Below, one piece after another: positions 47,001-57,009 of a stretch of DNA of 64,000 nucleotides. This stretch comes from Sepiola atlantica (Eukaryota; Mollusca; Cephalopoda; Sepiida; Sepiolidae): the NCBI GenBank assembly GCA_963556195.1, contig OY744519.1, positions 111,898,145 through 111,962,144 on the forward strand, written 5' to 3'. Made by a program: the position numbers and the translations under genes. Within the stretch, counting starts at the first letter, position 1, and every line of letters begins with the position of its first letter. The notes beneath the pieces are model-generated. The model did no database searches. It was not told the origin of the DNA and saw nothing but the letters and a program-made list of their open reading frames with translations.

Positions 47001-48396
47001 GCTTATCTCGGTATTGTTTCCAGTCGTCATGGACTTCTCCTTGCGATTGGAATCAGGCAGTGCGGATTCAGGAGAGGTGTGGTTGGTATTGCACAACCCT
47101 TGCTTCACAATTACATGCGCAGCCACCCTTACAGACTGAACGGAGGCCATGATGTACTGTGCAGGCTATATGAGATGTTACACTCAGTGGTACAGGCAAT
47201 CTGACCGGATAGGAACAATTGTATACACTGCCAACTAGCCGAGTTAGCAACCATAATGTATATATGTATAATACCCAACAAAAAGTTGAATTTTCAGTCC
47301 GGAACCAAATAGGAGCATCACTCCAATCTTAGGATTTGATAAATTTATAAATTTAGAATTAATCCTTACAAAGCAAAAAGAAAATAATAAATCAATATAA
47401 TTAGCTTGATATGCTATAGAATTTATAACAAGTTTGTTGATCAGGCATCGCTTTTATAATATTGTTCAACTTTGATCTAAATTAATTCATTTCATCTATT
47501 CGTATGGTTTTGGAGTAGCATATTAAATAGTTTTCTCTGCTCCTTTGTCAAGTTGCATTTCTGTAAAATATATTATCTGCTGGCGGATTGATTGGTATTT
47601 GTGGTTTAGGTCCTGTTCTTTCATTATTTTTTATTACAAATCCTGGATTTTATTTCCCAGGTATTTGAAAACATATAGAATTATTATCTCTCTCTCTCTC
47701 TCTTTCTCTCCTTCATAAACTGTTAATATTCAATAGTTTCAGTCATTGCTAATAATGTGTCTAATCATTACTATTCATCACTATACTGTAAAGAGGGAGG
47801 CGATATCAAATGAAAGAATGAAAAAATCTATCCATACAAAATTTATTAATTTTATTCAACAACTTGTTGATAAAATGAAAGATAAAGAGTTCGTAAAAAA
47901 TGAAAGTTCAAAATGTCCGAGAACGTTCTGGGAGAATGTGTTATCTGTAGGGAGAAATTAAATATACATGTTTGTTTTGACGTGTACATTTACGTGTGTG
48001 TAAATGAAAAGGCATGAAGATAGGATAGGTGTGTATTGGTGAGTCAGTGTATGTACCTATATCTTTGTGCACGTGTGCGTTTGTTGAGCGGCACGTGTGT
48101 GCTTCACAGGGTGTTGTGTTTAGTAGTCCATGAATGTCTCTTGTTCGTCGGTTGAGGCCCTTCGCCCCCTCCCTCTAAAGTGTAAGATAATGAAGAGTGC
48201 CAAAAATGAATCGTGGACGAGTCCATTGTGGGTGGGACGTCGAGAAAGAAATAAAGGCGACTTGATAACTGTTAAAAAGGAGAAGGTTCCGCAGTGCAAA
48301 AGGGACTTGAACAACGACGGTTTCAAAAACGCGAAGAGCCGAAACGCTTGGTGATCGGAGTATCGATGTACCAGAACAATGCGAGTTTACCGATAT
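47001..48396. other. No gene assigned; possible 3' UTR of the 48.4-kb exon
   Basis: If the minus-strand exon ending at 48,397 is real, its 3' UTR runs down from 48,396. Minus-strand AATAAA signals are present near 47,845-47,860. The plus-strand frame at 48,130-48,354 (Lys-rich, 74 codons) lies in the same interval and is not recognised. (TC)n occurs at 47,686-47,710. Confidence 0.3.
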
Positions 48397-48646
48397 TTAT
48401 GGCACCGATGAAGCTTTATTGGCTATGGTACCCAAGCCCATCTTGCTCTTAGACTTTTTGTGTCCGCTGACTAAAAATGCGGCTGATAGCAAGTTGGTAC
48501 TATGAAGGAATCCTCTGACTTGTACTTCACCAAAGTGCTTGTAGAACAATTGCTTCAGTTCACGCTCGGATAGACAATGCAGAGCAAATTGCTTTCCAAT
48601 CGGATGTATATACGAACGAGTTTCTAGCGTAAACCAAGTTTGTGAC
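48397..48646 (-). CDS. Candidate terminal exon of an unidentified protein (possible methyltransferase-like tail)
   Basis: This is the most gene-like frame in the window. On the minus strand a good acceptor (CTTTTTCTTGCTGAG, cut before G at 48,646) opens a frame of 82 complete codons to TAA at 48,397-48,399. The protein begins SQTWFTLETRSYIHPIGKQF and continues ALHCLSERELKQLFYKHFGE, VQVRGFLHSTNLLSAAFLVS and GHKKSKSKMGLGTI. Composition is normal, with no microsatellite content. The 'SE.EL..LF...F..V.V..F.H' pattern recalls the last helix and strands of class I SAM-dependent methyltransferases, but this is a guess from style. The longer open frame to 48,864 would be intron. No upstream exon is identified. 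Confidence 0.4.
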
Positions 48647-49039
48647 CTCAGCAAGAAAAAGACTTTCATGAGACAAAAGTATATCAAAAGATTGTTTAAT
48701 ATGTGTGCGTAGCCGGCGTAAACCATCCGGTAATGGCAAATAAAGAAAACTAAAGTTTTTTCATATACGTTCTTCTCTTTGTCATTCTTGTTGGACCTTA
48801 CCGGGTACCCTGAAAGAACGGATAAGGCAACAAAAGGAGCTAGGTTGTAGTCTGACGTGCACACACGTGTTATCTGTTTAAGAAAAGAGGGAAAAATGGT
48901 CTGCTTGCGTCTTTATACGATGTGTAGGAATTCTCTGATTAGCTGAAAGAAACTGCTGTTTGGAAATTTTCAAGAGTCAATATGTAAATACAACATCCCT
49001 GCCACTGCTGTTTCTGAACAATAATATTAAGAACTTATG

Positions 49040-49830
49040 ATGTTTTTGGTGTTTGTTCGTATGCAAATGAAAACATGCGATTGGTTGATAAACAAATATG
49101 CAGAGTACACATTATAAGTTTTATAACCTCGTAATTTAGGTTAATTATAAATAATAACTTGTAAATAAATGGATGAACTATCAAGAGAAACGTTTAACAG
49201 ATTTATTAAAACTTAACACAGAATGAATTAATGAGTTAATTGGCCGCTGGACGCGATTGATATATTCACAGTCTGACGCCGGTCTTTTGTTTCCTTTCTC
49301 TTTGGGCAGACGACTCTTTTCCCAAGGGCGATAACTCTTAACTCCCGAAATGGTTCAAGGGAGGTAATTACGTTTTCGTTAGGTGTCCTAACAATAAGGA
49401 AGTACTTTTACAATGTCAATACCCAAGTTCGAATCTTATGTAAGTCTAAACGATTTTTTAAAACTGAACGCGTGTTTTATAAATGTATAAAATTAACATA
49501 ACCTAATAACATGAAAAAATATTACATAAATATATTTTAAAAACTAAGTGACCTTTTTTGATAATCCATAAAAAGAGTAGATATAAAGATATTCGGTATT
49601 TGTTCAAAGCAAATTATTGTTGCCAAAAAACTTTATTACTTATGCTCATTCATTGTAGTTACTTACTCTCTCACGCAAATACTAAGTCACATATTTTTTT
49701 CCACAAAATTTCACAAACTAGCTATAAACCAGTAGAAGCTAGGTAAAGATGGACATTTACATACCCAGGTACTGTACCAGCAATGCTCAAGGAATGAGTA
49801 TATACTAGTGTTTAGTTAAAATTTAATCGT
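49040..49830. repeat. Dispersed repeat 'D', copy 2
   Basis: It matches 1,880-2,490 in order: ATTGGTTGATAAACAAATAT, TACCCAAGTTCGAATCTTAT, AAACTAAGTGACC, GTAGTTACTTACTCTCTCAC, CATACCCAGGTACTGTACC. An extra segment of about 280 bp (roughly 49,120-49,410) lies between the first and second landmarks and is absent from copy 1. Confidence 0.6.
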
Positions 49831-50054
49831 TTAGTCAAATTTTATTTACTTTTTCAATTCTTTTCGGCTGAACCTTAATCAATAGGTGACCAGAGTGGAC
49901 AACAGGGGGGGGGCGAAATAGGGAAAAAGAAGTCAACCATAAATTGTGTAAAATAGATTACAATTTTTGTACAATAGAACCATTTAGTCATAAATAAGAA
50001 CTCTATATTCTTAATAATGAAAATATTGAAGGGTAAACATTAAGATAGTGGCAC

Positions 50055-50470
50055 AAAATTAGGAGGGGGGTAATTATTTAAAAGTCTGGGTGTAATCTGA
50101 ATGTAGTTCACATGATGAATTAGAGCTGATGAATTTCGTCCTGGGTGGTATGTCTACGATATTTGCATAGCTAGTCATTAAATACCCCAATACCCTTTTA
50201 TGAAACAAGCCTTCTACCATTCCTTTTTGTCTATGACTAGCAAGATTTCTCCAAATGGAAACAGTGCTGCCAAAACATATGAAGCTTTTCCTATTCTGCT
50301 GGGGCATTTTCTCAAGTTTCACCAACATATCTCTGACGGAAGTAGATTCAGGAATGATCCAAGAAATCCTTTTTTTATGTTCTATTTTTTGTTTTCTTTT
50401 CCAAACACTTTGCTTCTCATTTAATTCATTTTTGCAGGGATTCAGGTTTTACCAACACCATTCTGTTTGA
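50055..50470 (-). pseudogene. Possible LINE RT C-terminal fragment
   Basis: The minus-strand frame reads LVKLEKMPQQNRKSFICFGS, TVSIWRNLASHRQKGMVEGL, FHKRVLGYLMTSYANIVDIP and PRTKF. 'W..LASHR......LFH' followed by '..P' loosely matches the LINE line 'L.HRR.V..L.LFY.....P'. It ends before the (CAT)n array at 50,487. Family uncertain. Confidence 0.4.
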
Positions 50471-50485
50471 ATCCACAACAACAGT

Positions 50486-50486
<1 letters not shown>

Positions 50487-50528
<42 letters not shown>
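50487..50528 (+). repeat. (CAT)n microsatellite
   Basis: About 14 CAT triplets, like the (GAT)n/(CAT)n tails of the LINE fragments in this window. Confidence 0.9.
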
Positions 50529-50529
<1 letters not shown>

Positions 50530-50727
50530 TGGTTTATTCTACTCTCTCTGGAGAAGGTTATTAGCTTTCATATTTTATAGCAACTCACAATCTCATAGAG
50601 AATTCCATAGTAGATCTTCAAATATACGAAAAAAAAGTTTTCCGGTAGTTTGAAAAGAAAAACACTTTAAGTTACTGTTTTATGAATGCACTACTGCATT
50701 GTTTTAAATTAATTCATGAAGAGTCCC

Positions 50728-50777
50728 TATTTACTTATCTCCCCACGAGGCCATAGTAAGACACAAGGTCGGTCTTT
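50728..50777 (-). repeat. Repeat-tail motif shared with 21,125
   Basis: The minus strand reads CCTTGTGTCTTACTATGGCC then TCGTGGGGAGATAAGTAAAT. It matches 21,125-21,170 (plus) and, less well, the end of the U2-headed repeat. Confidence 0.5.
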
Positions 50778-50831
50778 AATGTTTTAAATAAATATTGGTC
50801 GGTTTCTAAGGAAATAACAATACGCACACAC

Positions 50832-50886
<55 letters not shown>
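50832..50886. repeat. (TA)n array
   Basis: About 27 TA dinucleotides on the left border of the repeat P palindrome. Confidence 0.95.
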
Positions 50887-50889
<3 letters not shown>

Positions 50890-51022
50890 TACTTCATGTA
50901 TCCACATAAAATATTATAAGGAGATATAATTTTTTATGTATCAGTTTTCAGTATTTACTTCAACAGTGCTCGATATGTAAGTAGAGCTAGGTAGTAAGCA
51001 ATGAAAATATATATGGCAATGA

Positions 51023-51071
51023 AGCTACACAGAGGCTCCCGTGTTTCATCCCCGGGGGGAATCGTCAGGCT
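51023..51071 (-). ncRNA. Hammerhead-like ribozyme candidate, left arm of P palindrome
   Basis: Exact mirror image of the right-arm candidate on the opposite strand, so all core and stem positions are the same. Confidence 0.55.
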
Positions 51072-51081
51072 AAATGCATTT

Positions 51082-51130
51082 AGCCTGACGATTCCCCCCG
51101 GGGATGAAACACGGGAGCCTCTGTGTAGCT
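51082..51130 (+). ncRNA. Hammerhead-like ribozyme candidate, right arm of P palindrome
   Basis: AGC (stem I), CTGACGA core at 51,085-51,091, stem II TCCCC/GGGGA, GAAA at 51,106-51,109, stem III ACAC/GTGT, A51,127 as the cleavage base, then GCT closing stem I. Core residues are canonical. Stem I is only 3 bp as read, and the first stem II pair is U-U. Confidence 0.55.
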
Positions 51131-51156
51131 TCATTGCCATATATATTTTCATTGCT

Positions 51157-51194
<38 letters not shown>

Positions 51195-51197
<3 letters not shown>

Positions 51198-51584
51198 CAA
51201 CAAATCGTTATTTATGCAGGCCTCATTGAAGACAACAGAGTTTTCTCTTTTTGTTATTTTCCAAGCGCTATTCAACGACATATCATCTCACACAAAAACA
51301 ACTATACAATCAGCCGAAATAAGGAGAATACCAACAACTAACGCTAAAATAATTCATAAAAATAATTGTCCATGCAGACTTAAAATCCTCGAAGTCTTAT
51401 ATATTGAAAAATTGCAACACAACATTAATAAGATATCATTTAATACTTGCACTAACGCCCTATCCGTCTTCCATAATTAAAATCAAATCAAAAATTAAGA
51501 TACGAAAAAAAAATTATAAAAAGGCTAACAGCATAAAGACGAAAAAAATAAGACAACTCCTGTTGTCTTTAATGAGGCCAGCAG

Positions 51585-51586
<2 letters not shown>
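51195..51586 (+). mobile_element. Penelope-like fragment with short terminal inverted repeats, between (TA)n arrays
   Basis: The frame contains NAKIIHKNNCPCRLKILEVL then YIEKLQHNINKISFN. This is a 'L.ILE.L.I....P.IN'-type C-terminus like that of GIY-YIG endonucleases in Penelope-like elements. The ends are inverted: GCAGGCCTCATTGAAGACAA at the left and the complement of CTGTTGTCTTTAATGAGGCC at the right. (TA)n arrays lie immediately outside each end. Confidence 0.5.

Positions 51587-51651
<65 letters not shown>
51587..51651. repeat. (TA)n array
   Basis: About 32 TA dinucleotides shared as border between the Penelope-like fragment and foldback FB1. Confidence 0.95.
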
Positions 51652-51652
<1 letters not shown>

Positions 51653-51654
<2 letters not shown>

Positions 51655-52061
51655 GGTAAGGTACACGATAATTCATGAAAATGAAATGCCGTGGTGGACA
51701 AAATGTGTGAAAAATGACAAACGGAAAACAGGTTAGAGTGCAGGAGAAAAACAAAAACAAGAGATTTGACCGGTTTCGTTCGTGTTGGAAGAAAAAGAAA
51801 ATGGATAGAAATATAAAAAGAAGAATAAGAAACAAAGAAGAATGTGTCACCCATTTGTCATATTTCAACGTCACTTAAAGTCTTCTCATATGGTCCAATC
51901 GGATCATCCTTTCCTCATCCCATGTGTGTGCCTTTCAAAATAAAATTATTTCCAAATCTTCACTTTTTCTGAAGACGTTCACCAACACGAACGAAACCGG
52001 TCAAATCTCTTGTTTTTGTTTTTCTCCTGCACTTTAATCTGTTTTCCTTTTGTCATTTTTC

Positions 52062-52063
<2 letters not shown>
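51653..52063. repeat. Foldback element FB1, copy 1
   Basis: The left arm (51,702-51,787) and right arm (51,981-52,063) are inverted repeats of about 83 bp: GTTTTCCTTTTGTCATTTTT on the right against AAAAATGACAAACGGAAAAC on the left. An outer unpaired end GGGGTAAGGTACACGATAAT lies on the left. (TA)n arrays flank both sides. A second copy in the opposite orientation lies at 60,943-61,367. Confidence 0.85.
51966..52005 (+). ncRNA. Hammerhead-like motif in FB1 copy 1
   Basis: TTT, CTGAAGA at 51,969-51,975, one extra C, stem II GTTC/GAAC around ACCAACAC, GAAA at 51,993-51,996, ACCGGT as a loopless stem III, C, then AAA. Stem I is weak (3 A-T pairs). The left arm has lost CTGAAGA. Confidence 0.4.

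Positions 52064-52117
<54 letters not shown>
52063..52117. repeat. (TA)n array
   Basis: A TA array with one TG interruption, right border of FB1. Confidence 0.95.
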
Positions 52118-52126
<9 letters not shown>

Positions 52127-52254
52127 TACACATGCACCCCTTAGATGTTAAGATTTACAACATAAATAATTTGCCTAGATTAACAATAGAAATAACTGTA
52201 AAAATGAAAATAAAATAATAATAATAATAATAATTATAATAATAGTGCCACTTG

Positions 52255-52760
52255 CACTAGGTCCATCAAACATTACATTGACAAAACTGCAGAATCACCG
52301 ATATGCCGATTGTGTAATGAAAGGGTAGAAACCATAGTGCATATTGTATCTGAATGCCTAACATCAATATAAAAAATGGTGACACGACAAAGTCGCTCAG
52401 ATACTACACTGAAATATATGCAAACTTCATGAATCGGATCACAATGAGGAATGGTATGAGCATAAGCCAGAAATGGTACAGGAGAATGACAATGTCAAAC
52501 TTCTTTGGGATATGCACATACAGACTGATAAGATTCTTGAACATTCAAAACCCAACTTCATTTTTCTAAACAAAAACAAGAGAACTTGCTTAATCATTGA
52601 TATAGCCTGCCCCTTAGATACCAGAGTGCAGGAGAAAGAAAACGAAAAAAAAAATATCAAAACCTAAAATGGGAATTAGTTAGACTATGGAAATGTAAAG
52701 ATGGCTTGAACAGATTGACGAGACAATTTCTGTTTCAATTCTACAAAAGGCTTGCATTTT
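52255..52760 (+). pseudogene. RLE-type LINE C-terminal fragment, copy 1 (decayed)
   Basis: The frames read KHYIDKTAESPICRLCNERV then ETIVHIVSECL (the CCHC zinc-binding knuckle). After a shift come YEHKPEMVQENDNVKLLWDM, HIQTDKILEHSKPNFIFLNK and LIIDIACPLDTRV. The last two are the 'RPD....K....IID.A.P.D' PD-(D/E)xK restriction-like endonuclease core. In this copy the acidic residue is lost (KPN for RPD). It is related to the copy at 52,930. Confidence 0.7.
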
Positions 52761-52870
52761 AGGAACGACAAAACTGTTTAGGTACAACTTGAATGTCTAA
52801 AGTCAAAGGAATTGACTTGATGTTCAAAAATAAAAATTCAACTAAAAACATCCAAAAGTTGAGACTACTA

Positions 52871-52873
52871 TGA

Positions 52874-52929
<56 letters not shown>
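52871..52929 (+). repeat. (AAT)n microsatellite
   Basis: About 20 AAT triplets between the two RLE-type LINE fragments. It may be the 3' tail of the first. Confidence 0.9.
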
Positions 52930-52930
<1 letters not shown>

Positions 52931-53750
52931 CGCAGCAAGAGATACCGTCCCAACGAACAACGCAGGAAGCATCGAAACTGGACACAAACAGACAAGAAAA
53001 GAAAATTGGGAAGAAAAACAACTACATGGACGCTTCATAAGACTCACAAGAGAAGAAACCAACGCAAATAGCTGGACATGGCTAAGAAAAGGAAATTTGA
53101 ACAGAGAAACGGAATCTTTACTGATGGCTGCACAGAACAATGCGATTAGGACAAACTACATTAAAGCTAAAATAGATAAAACCCAGGAAAACAATAAATG
53201 CAGACTGTGTGGACAAAGAGAAACAGTAAATCATATAATAACTGAATGTAGCAAACTTGCTCAAAAAGAATACAAGAACAGACATGATTGTGTTGGGAAA
53301 GTAATACACATGGAACTGTGTAAACAATTGAATTTCGAATATGCAAACAAATGTTACAAACATAAACCAGAAACAGTAGTGGAAAACGAAAAACACAAAA
53401 TCCTCTGGGATATGGATATACAAACAGATAAACTCATACAAGCAAGGAGACCTGATGTTATTATAATAGACAAAAAGGAAAAATCTTGTAAAATCGTAGA
53501 CTTCGCCGTTCCAGCAGACCACAGAGTGAAGATCAAAGACACAGAAAAACGAAGTAAATACACAGAACTAGCCAGATAACTGAAAGGAATATGGAGCATG
53601 AAGAAAGTTAGTATAATACCAATAATCGTAGGAGCACTAGGAACAATCCCAAAAAACCTGGAGAAAAGACTGGGAGAAATTGGAATCAAAGGACGGCAAT
53701 GATCAAAACAGCTGCAATCTTAAGGAAAATCCTCGGATGCGGAAACTAAC
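52930..53750 (+). pseudogene. RLE-type LINE C-terminal fragment, copy 2 (well preserved)
   Basis: The frame is open from before 52,980 to 53,578. It reads KENWEEKQLHGRFIRLTREE, SWTWLRKGNLNRETESLLMA, then the zinc knuckle CRLCGQRETVNHIITECSKL, YKNRHDCVGKVIHMELCKQL, and the endonuclease part ARRPDVIIIDKKEKSCKIVD with FAVPADHRVK. The RPD...D...VD order is the PD-(D/E)xK core of restriction-like endonuclease LINEs (R2/R4/NeSL-type group). It also appears in many animal ORFs annotated only as RT-related. A stop at 53,577-53,579 interrupts the conserved tail, which continues LKGIWSMKKVSIIPIIVGAL in the same frame. A +1 shift then leads to IKTAAILRKILGCGN and the end. RT itself is missing. Confidence 0.8.
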
Positions 53751-54463
53751 ACACATAAGCTACAAAGGCTAACCAGTCACAAGGAATTTACAACGGAGAA
53801 AACAAGACCACACGAAGAACACCACAACAAGAGTCAAGGAACAGAAACTGCAAGAAACAGCACTTCATAATCTCCCCCCCCCCCAAATAAATTACACCGG
53901 CCTCAGCTATCACTACACAAAAATGAACCAAGAAATAGAAATTACAAGAAACACTATAAGCTCCTCCCTCTCACCCACCCACCCCCCTCCCCAAAAATTA
54001 AAAAGAATTTTAAAAATTCTTTTTATAAATAAGGGAAGAGAAAAGGAAAAGAACAAACAGAAGAAGAAAAGGAATTGAAAGGAAAAAATTTAAAAATTAA
54101 AAAGAAAAATTGATTTTTTTATTTATTTATTTAATTTTTTTTTGTTATTATTATTATTTTTTATTTTATCAGATAAATTTTGTCATTTTAATTTCTTAAC
54201 TTGTGTTGGTCTTCTGTTTTCTCACGAAGTGTTTGTCTTCTCTCTTTTCATCTTTACAGGTGTCGTGAGAAAGAGTCCCCTCTCGTTCGGTGTGTATACA
54301 TATTTGAACCTGAGGACCAAAAATCATTTGTTTTTTTTTTCTGTTGCATGACCGTTTTGTGGTCCCCAACGAGTAACAGTATATATAGTAAACTCTTGGT
54401 CATGAAGACTAGCGATCAGGTTTCTATTCCCAGCTATTTTGTGAAATATTTTTGGTTCCTTAA
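53751..54463. other. No gene seen
   Basis: A-rich then T-rich sequence, possibly the 3' UTR of the preceding LINE. C runs lie near 53,873-53,885 and 53,983-53,992. No coding signal. Confidence 0.4.

Positions 54464-54521
<58 letters not shown>
54464..54521 (+). repeat. (TCG)n microsatellite
   Basis: About 19 uninterrupted TCG triplets, unusual in a CpG-poor AT-rich context. The Ser-run (plus) and Arg-run (minus) frames are artefacts. Confidence 0.95.
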
Positions 54522-54999
54522 GTAGACTACTATGTCAATCCTTTTTATGTTAGTACATTGCTTCAGGTGGGCAATACTTAAGAACATGTATTAAATGTCA
54601 CATGGTTTGTGACGTAGATGAGCAAAATAGTCATATCAAAATAATAAAAATATGAAGCTGAGTTGTGTTACTCAGCTATAAATGATCAGATATCTATAAA
54701 CAAAAATATTTCTTTTCCCAATTTTTCAAAGTGTATGCATTTTTATAAGCCTGATATTGAGATTTATTGCTTCTTCTAGTACCCAGCTCTTATTTCAAGA
54801 AAAAACAATAAAAGTCTTTTGGTGACTGGCAATTAATCCTAACTTAATCTCACTGCCACATACTAAGACTATTGTTTGTTGCTACTAACATTTTTAAGAA
54901 TACTTTTATTGTTCGTGGATTGTGAAACAAGGCAGACTTTAAAATAATTGCACAGTAGACAAGTTTTTTTTCTTTTAGAAACCATAACAATAAACCCAG

Positions 55000-55002
<3 letters not shown>

Positions 55003-55063
<61 letters not shown>
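55003..55063. repeat. (TA)n array
   Basis: About 30 TA dinucleotides adjoining the 3' (outer) end of the inverted F2 copy. Confidence 0.95.
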
Positions 55064-55066
<3 letters not shown>

Positions 55067-55206
55067 AATTTTATACGTACATAAAAGTAATCCATGGACA
55101 CGTGTTTCTAGCTCGCAGCCGTCATCAGCATGGCTAACTTAGACAAGGATCGAACCTTCGATATTGAGGTCTATAATCCAGCGTCTTTACCAAAACGCTT
55201 GTCTAG
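55064..55206 (-). repeat. tRNA-headed repeat F2, inverted copy
   Basis: The minus strand reads AGCGTTTTGGTAAAGACGCT (A-box side), GAAGGTTCGATCCTTGTC (B box GGTTCGATCC), then AAGTTAGCCATG and the hammerhead core. The 3' tail is ATTACTTTTATGTACGTATA running into (TA)n. It faces a second copy at 55,442-55,600. Confidence 0.75.
55092..55133 (-). ncRNA. Hammerhead ribozyme candidate in F2, inverted copy
   Basis: Order on the minus strand: CCATG (stem I), CTGATGA core, stem II GGCT/AGCT (one G-U) with loop GCG, GAAA, stem III palindrome ACACGTGT, C as cleavage base (GTC triplet), CATGG closing stem I with 5 pairs. All conserved core bases are present. The first stem II position is a C-A mismatch. 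Confidence 0.65.
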
Positions 55207-55441
55207 AAATATGTACGATTTTTATCACCTAAATATTTAATGTATTTTTATGTAATTATTTTTATTGGTGATTGCAGCGTTCGTTGTTTGTTTGCTTACT
55301 ATTATTATGATTGTCTCACTTCCTGAGTGATTGAGATGCAGAAAAGTGCATAATTAGTCGGCCTTAACTTTATAGAACGTATTTTTCGTTAATATATATA
55401 TTTTTATTAATTTTATACCTACATAAAAGTAATACATGGAT

Positions 55442-55600
55442 ACGTGATAAAAATCGTACATATTTCTAGACGAGCGTCTTGGTCCAGTTGTAAATACGTT
55501 GGACTATAGACATCAATATCGAAGGTTCGAGCCTTGTCTAAGTTAGCCATGCTGATGGCGGCTGTGAGCCAGAAACACGTGTCCATGTAATCAAATACAG
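55442..55600 (+). repeat. tRNA-headed repeat F2, direct copy
   Basis: GAGCGTCTTGGTCCAGTTGT, then ACGTTGGACTATAGACATC and GAAGGTTCGAGCC (B box) make the tRNA-like head. TTGTCTAAGTTAGCCATG and the hammerhead part follow. With the inverted copy it forms a foldback with about 235 bp between arms. Confidence 0.75.
55547..55588 (+). ncRNA. Hammerhead ribozyme candidate in F2, direct copy
   Basis: CCATG, CTGATGG (last core A changed to G), stem II GGCT/AGCC with loop GTG, GAAA at 55,572-55,575, ACACGTGT, C55,583, then CATG. Stem II pairs better than in the inverted copy while the core has one change. Comparison of the two suggests an ancestor with both intact. Confidence 0.55.
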
Positions 55601-56146
55601 TTCATACCATTAATCAATGTTAGTATTCCTATGGTGTTCCTCATCTTTCTGCTGACAACCATTTTTGTCTCTTTAACATTTATCCACGAGTGGCTCTTAG
55701 CCTTGATAACTGATGATCCAATAGTTAAAAAAAAAATCCTATACATTTATTCTTGTTTATATCCATAAAATATTTGTTGAATTTATAATGTTTAAAATAT
55801 TTTCTCATATAATTTCTTCATTTATTTGATTCGTTTATTTTCTTTGTTTTGTTAAACTTTAATTGTTTTAAAATAAAACACTTCTCCTTTTCTTAATGGC
55901 TGATTCATCTTGTACTTTCCATAAAGGCCACCACCTTTTTTCCACACCGAACGAGACGTATAACCACTATTTGCTGACGACAAAATCTCTTTTAAATAGC
56001 CAGGAAATAAAGAATAGACGACAGAAAACAACATTTATTCAAACTTCTTTATATATTTTTTATTTCTTTTGCTCAAAAAGAAAGCTAAAAGCAGTTATTT
56101 GTATATCATGAATATTTAAACTTACAGACTTCTAGAGAGTGTGAGC

Positions 56147-56230
<84 letters not shown>

Positions 56231-57009
56231 GACTGACTAATAGAAAACAAGAAAGACAAGGAAAACTAAAAAAATGTACATGATTTGTTCAGACTTAAAT
56301 GTATTTTCAAGGTTTACATTATTTTTTTTCAATTCATGTCAAAATAAGTAGATCAGCATCAAATTTAAAATGTCTTTCCGATGAATATAAAATATTTTAA
56401 GGTCAGAAGACTTGGTCAAGTCTGAAAGGTTTTTCAGTTGCATAAATCAAACGAAAAGATATACAAAAAAGAAACAAGTAAATCATAGTTGATTTAATCT
56501 TTGAATATATCTAAACGGAAAATCGCAAATAACCTTGAATGACAATTGAATCGGTTTTGGCAGGAATTGATTATCATTGTATAAACTCAAGGTTAAGAAC
56601 TCTGACTTAGCTCTCGTATAAACATAAAATTCAACATCTTTAAGTCACTAGTTTATTTATTTGTTTTTCATTTTATATATTCGATACACACTTTATAATT
56701 AGCTAAATTCTGTTTTATAGGTATACAGAATAATATTAAAGCTCATATGCAAGATTATTAATAATATCATGCAATCAATAAAATATACTTTAACAATTTA
56801 TAGGCTTTTTATTGAAAATGACAATAATTGGAGTGATTTTCATAAAGTCAATTTATAAAAATGTTTGCTTCAATTCAGAAATTGGATTTGAATCATTTTC
56901 AAGATTAAATCAAATGTGAACTTTGGTCAAAACATTGAATGGAAATCTAAAGATATGCGAGGATTGAAAAATGACTGAATTTTGAGTTTATTAAAGAAAA
57001 AAACATCAT
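55601..57009. other. No gene seen; long (TA)n array
   Basis: A (TA)n array of about 80 bp lies at 56,149-56,229. Otherwise AT-rich, with short unsupported frames. Confidence 0.5.

Larger units (their letters stand above)
50887..51161. repeat. Repeat P as a 170-bp perfect palindrome
   Basis: 50,992-51,161 is a perfect inverted repeat with no spacer, centred at 51,076/51,077 (TAAATGCATTTA). The left unit is a whole P element in antisense (51,076 down to about 50,887). The right unit is only its first 85 bp. (TA)n arrays border both sides (50,832-50,886 and 51,161-51,194). The identical 47-codon starts seen on both strands result from the symmetry. Confidence 0.9.

Noticed and set aside
51001..51480. 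159-codon frame on the plus strand as a gene
   Set aside because: It runs through a palindrome, a (TA)n array and a transposon fragment. The identical start on the minus strand shows it is caused by symmetry.
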